From positions 1-8,323 of the forward strand of contig CAJUSS010000149.1 of NCBI GenBank assembly GCA_910588895.1: a stretch of DNA of 8,323 bases, written 5' to 3'. The notes under the pieces are model-generated. The model saw only the letters and a program-made list of their open reading frames with translations, did not search any database and had not been told where the DNA came from. The position numbers and the translations under genes were made by a program. Positions 6,399-8,323 of this stretch are shown piece after piece. The stretch is from an uncultured Lachnospiraceae bacterium. GTDB taxonomy: Bacteria > Bacillota > Clostridia > Lachnospirales > Lachnospiraceae. Within the stretch, counting starts at the first letter, position 1. Each line of letters begins with the position of its first letter.

Positions 6399-7471
6399 TA
6401 ACTTGCTCGCTTCTTGTCCCCATAAAACTGCACCAGTGTGATCGCCAGCACGATGAGGAACAAGATCATAGCGACTGCGCTTGCATAGCCTAGGTTCCAG
6501 TTGCGGAAGGCTTCCTCGTAGATATGGTACACCAGCACGATAGCCGATTCGTTCAGCACGCCGCTGCTGCCGCCTGCCAGCATATAGACGATGTCATAGA
6601 CCTTGAAACAGTTGATGGTCAAGATGATCGTCACGAAGAAGGTGGTGGGCTGCAGCTGCGGCCAGGTGATATACCGGAAGCGCTGCCAGGTGTTGGCACC
6701 GTCCAGACTGCAGGCCTCATAGAGCTCTCCATTGATCCCCTGGAGGCCGGCCAGATAGATGACCATGTAATAGCCCATATTCTTCCAGACAGAGAACAGG
6801 ACCACCGTGAACATGACCCAGTCCTTGTCCGCCGACCATTTGGGCAGGCTCTTGGCCGCCACGCCCAGGTTGTAGAGCAGCATGTTGATCGGGCCGCTCT
6901 TGGCCGGGGAAAAGAGCATGTTCCACACAGCAGCTACCGCTACTAAAGAGGCCACATAGGGGAAGAAGCTGACGGTCCTGAAAAAATTCCTCCCTTTGAT
7001 CTTCTGGTTCAGCAGGACCGCCAGCCCTAAGGCTACGGCCATGGTCAGGGGCACTGTGGCCACACAGTAGACGAGAGTGTTGCGCAGAGATGCCAAGAAC
7101 CGTTTGTTCCCGAACATCGCCGCAAAATTGTCAAAGGCCACGAACTCCATAGCATTATTGCCGTCCCATTTTAAAAATGCCAGGATGAACGCGAACAGCA
7201 CCGGACCCAGCGTAAATACCGCGAACCCTATAAAGTTTGGGGCGATAAAGGAATAGGCCACTAAGTCTCTCTTCGTCTGACGGCTGAACCGTTCCCCTGT
7301 CTTTGTCTGGCGGATCTTATCCCGGGTCTTATCTATCTGCACGCCCAGCTTTAACCGCTTTTTTTCATCTGTCTCCGCCTCTGCCCTCTGCTTTAGCTCT
7401 TCCAGGCGCCGCTCCAGGACCGACAGCTTTTCCTGCATCTGGGCCGAGGCTGCCCGATCTATATTTCCCAT
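6398..7471 (-). CDS. Carbohydrate ABC transporter permease, MalF type, with N-terminal coiled coil
   Basis: A 357-residue permease, the first channel subunit of the CUT1 importer. Hydrophobic segments lie at roughly 71-98, 132-154, 166-187, 219-241, 276-299 and 328-350. The coupling loop is YEACSLDGANTWQRF at 251-265 (E252, G258), ending in the WPQLQP stretch around 270-275; the third position of EAA is Cys. The first 65 residues are unusual: highly charged and helical (LERRLEELKQRAE, KRLKLGVQIDKTRDKI), predicted coiled coil facing the cytoplasm, making the protein longer than the roughly 290-310 residues usual for the family. I chose ATG 7471, with AAAGG 8 nt upstream. The reading frame stays open upstream to 7654, but that stretch translates the hairpin-rich junction into an Arg/Ser/Gln-rich sequence with no family features. 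Confidence 0.92.
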   Translation of the reverse strand: MGNIDRAASAQMQEKLSVLERRLEELKQRAEAETDEKKRLKLGVQIDKTRDKIRQTKTGERFSRQTKRDLVAYSFIAPNFIGFAVFTLGPVLFAFILAFLKWDGNNAMEFVAFDNFAAMFGNKRFLASLRNTLVYCVATVPLTMAVALGLAVLLNQKIKGRNFFRTVSFFPYVASLVAVAAVWNMLFSPAKSGPINMLLYNLGVAAKSLPKWSADKDWVMFTVVLFSVWKNMGYYMVIYLAGLQGINGELYEACSLDGANTWQRFRYITWPQLQPTTFFVTIILTINCFKVYDIVYMLAGGSSGVLNESAIVLVYHIYEEAFRNWNLGYASAVAMILFLIVLAITLVQFYGDKKRAS

Positions 7472-7487
7472 ACTACCTGCCTTTCTG

Positions 7488-7523
7488 TATCCGGCCGGCA
7501 CATCTTGCCCGTCCTGCCGGATA
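7488..7523 (-). repeat. Hairpin just upstream of the MalF-type permease
   Basis: TATCCGGC (7488-7495) and GCCGGATA (7516-7523) form a perfect 8-bp stem with a 20-nt loop. A competing fold pairs CCGGCA with TGCCGG inside it. It ends close to the permease ribosome binding site, so it could affect initiation. Confidence 0.6.
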
Positions 7524-7538
7524 CTCCGTAAAGCCAAA

Positions 7539-7591
7539 GGCTGCTGCAGGATGGCACTCCCACGCTGGGATATCTGCATCCTGCAACAGCC
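7539..7591 (-). repeat. Large nested hairpin between solute-binding protein and permease genes
   Basis: GGCTGCTGCAGGATG (7539-7553) pairs with CATCCTGCAACAGCC (7577-7591) over 15 positions. The single non-Watson-Crick position is G-U on the minus-strand RNA but A-C on the plus strand. Inside, TCCCA (7558-7562) pairs with TGGGA (7566-7570) around a 3-nt loop. There is no T-run after it. Hairpins at this junction are classic in binding-protein operons such as malE-malF, where they protect the upstream mRNA so that binding protein is made in excess; that role here is inference. Confidence 0.75.
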
Positions 7592-7619
7592 CCTGGATGA
7601 TCTGTCTTCATGGCTGCTC

Positions 7620-7649
7620 TGTGCCTGCCCATGCCGCCTTGCAGGCGCA
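7620..7649 (-). repeat. Short hairpin after the solute-binding protein gene
   Basis: GCCTGC (7623-7628) and GCAGGC (7641-7646) form a perfect 6-bp stem with a 12-nt loop. It extends to nine pairs on the plus strand with one G-T. It is the first of three hairpins met by transcription after the solute-binding protein stop. Confidence 0.5.
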
Positions 7650-7686
7650 GACAACGATACGCATCTGTCTCAAAAACCCGGATGGT

Positions 7687-8323
7687 CTACTGTGTCAGGA
7701 TCTGGCCCACCTGCTCGTCCATATAAGCGATCCCTTCTTCGATCGTAGAGTTCCCGGTCATGATATTGTCATGAGCTTCATTTAACACGGTCTCGATCTC
7801 TGAGCTCTTGTTGCTCACCGGCATCTCCAGATACAGGTTCGCCGTCTGCAGCGCCTCTTTGCTGGCCTCATCCTGCGGGAAACCTTCCATGGAAGAGATC
7901 GTATCCGCGATATCATCGTTCATCAGCGCCGGGATGCTGCCGGTATCCGCCACGATCTTCGCGCCCTCCTCGCCGCACACAAACTGTACGAACTTCCAGG
8001 CCTCCTCCTTGTGGGGTGCGCTGGTGGGGATGGACAGGGCCGTGATGGTAGCCAGGGTAGAGCCAGGCTCCACGCCGTCCGCATGGGGGTATTTTACGAT
8101 GCCCCAGTTGGCGCAGTCCGTATATTCTCCGGACGCCACCTTGTCGATCAGTGTGGCGATGAACCAGGTACCCATGTTCATCATGCCCACGTTCCCCTGT
8201 GAAAACGCGCCGGAATAATGGAGGTTGGAGGTCTTTAAGGTAGCGTAATCCTGGCATACCCCATCCTCCTGCTGGCTTAAGATCATCTCATAATAGGGCT
8301 GTAAGAACCCATAGGTCCCATCC
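7687..8323 (-). CDS. ABC transporter extracellular solute-binding protein (family 1), 5' end off window
   Basis: The C-terminal 211 residues of a sugar-binding lipoprotein-type component, entering the window in frame at 8322 (DGTYGFLQPYYEM). Typical family 1 features are visible: FSQGNVGMMNMGTWFI, the usual GxxxMxxxGxW-like segment of these proteins; LSIPTSAPHKEEAWKFVQFVCGEEGAKIVADTGSIPAL, the conserved late segment with the AWKF helix; and an acidic tail ending MDEQVGQILTQ. The N-terminal signal/lipobox would lie off the window. The position directly before two CUT1 permease genes makes it the capture protein for the same importer; the ligand is inferred to be a uronate-containing oligosaccharide from the lyase and GH88 genes downstream. 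An internal ATG at 8286 is not the start, since the frame continues to the window edge. Confidence 0.93.
   Translation of the reverse strand, partial: DGTYGFLQPYYEMILSQQEDGVCQDYATLKTSNLHYSGAFSQGNVGMMNMGTWFIATLIDKVASGEYTDCANWGIVKYPHADGVEPGSTLATITALSIPTSAPHKEEAWKFVQFVCGEEGAKIVADTGSIPALMNDDIADTISSMEGFPQDEASKEALQTANLYLEMPVSNKSSEIETVLNEAHDNIMTGNSTIEEGIAYMDEQVGQILTQ

Noticed and set aside
7472..7654. In-frame upstream extension of the MalF-type permease (61 extra residues)
   Set aside because: It is a translation of the hairpin-rich junction with no family similarity. ATG 7471 has a usable ribosome binding site and begins the charged coiled-coil segment.
1..8323. CRISPR array, tRNA, rRNA or riboswitch
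   Set aside because: No regularly spaced direct repeats, no cloverleaf or rRNA-like sequence, and no aptamer core that I recognise on either strand.

Overview
The window reads as chromosomal DNA of a gut-type Firmicute, most likely a Lachnospiraceae/Clostridium cluster XIV relative. The evidence is GGAGG-type ribosome binding sites, a CUT1 carbohydrate ABC transporter with no ATPase gene alongside, and family-level resemblance of the proteins. This placement is inference; there is no rRNA or marker gene here. All recognised genes lie on the minus strand.

Right and centre (8323 down to 1571): one probable operon for uptake and breakdown of an acidic, uronate-containing glycan, best guess glycosaminoglycan oligosaccharides. 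In transcription order it holds the C-terminal part of an extracellular solute-binding protein (start off the window), a MalF-type permease, a MalG-type permease, a GH88 unsaturated glucuronyl hydrolase, a heparinase II/III-family lyase without signal peptide, then a rho-independent terminator. The logic: oligosaccharides are captured outside, imported, cut in the cytoplasm by the lyase (leaving a 4,5-unsaturated uronate at the new non-reducing end), and GH88 removes that residue.

The two permease genes are only 13 nt apart, but each of the other three junctions is about 200 nt long and carries a different large inverted repeat: a nested hairpin group at 7488-7649, a roughly 103-nt imperfect palindrome at 5418-5520, and a 134-nt element at 4012-4145 with 29-bp arms and a structured 76-nt interior. 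These are the least explained and most interesting features here.

Left (1-1528): an AT-richer, separately promoted gene for an AAA-ATPase-like/PD-(D/E)XK family protein, cut by the window edge. Sampled 60-base lines are about 38% GC here against about 68-75% in the lyase and GH88 genes, so this gene may have a different history from the glycan operon. Its function is unknown.
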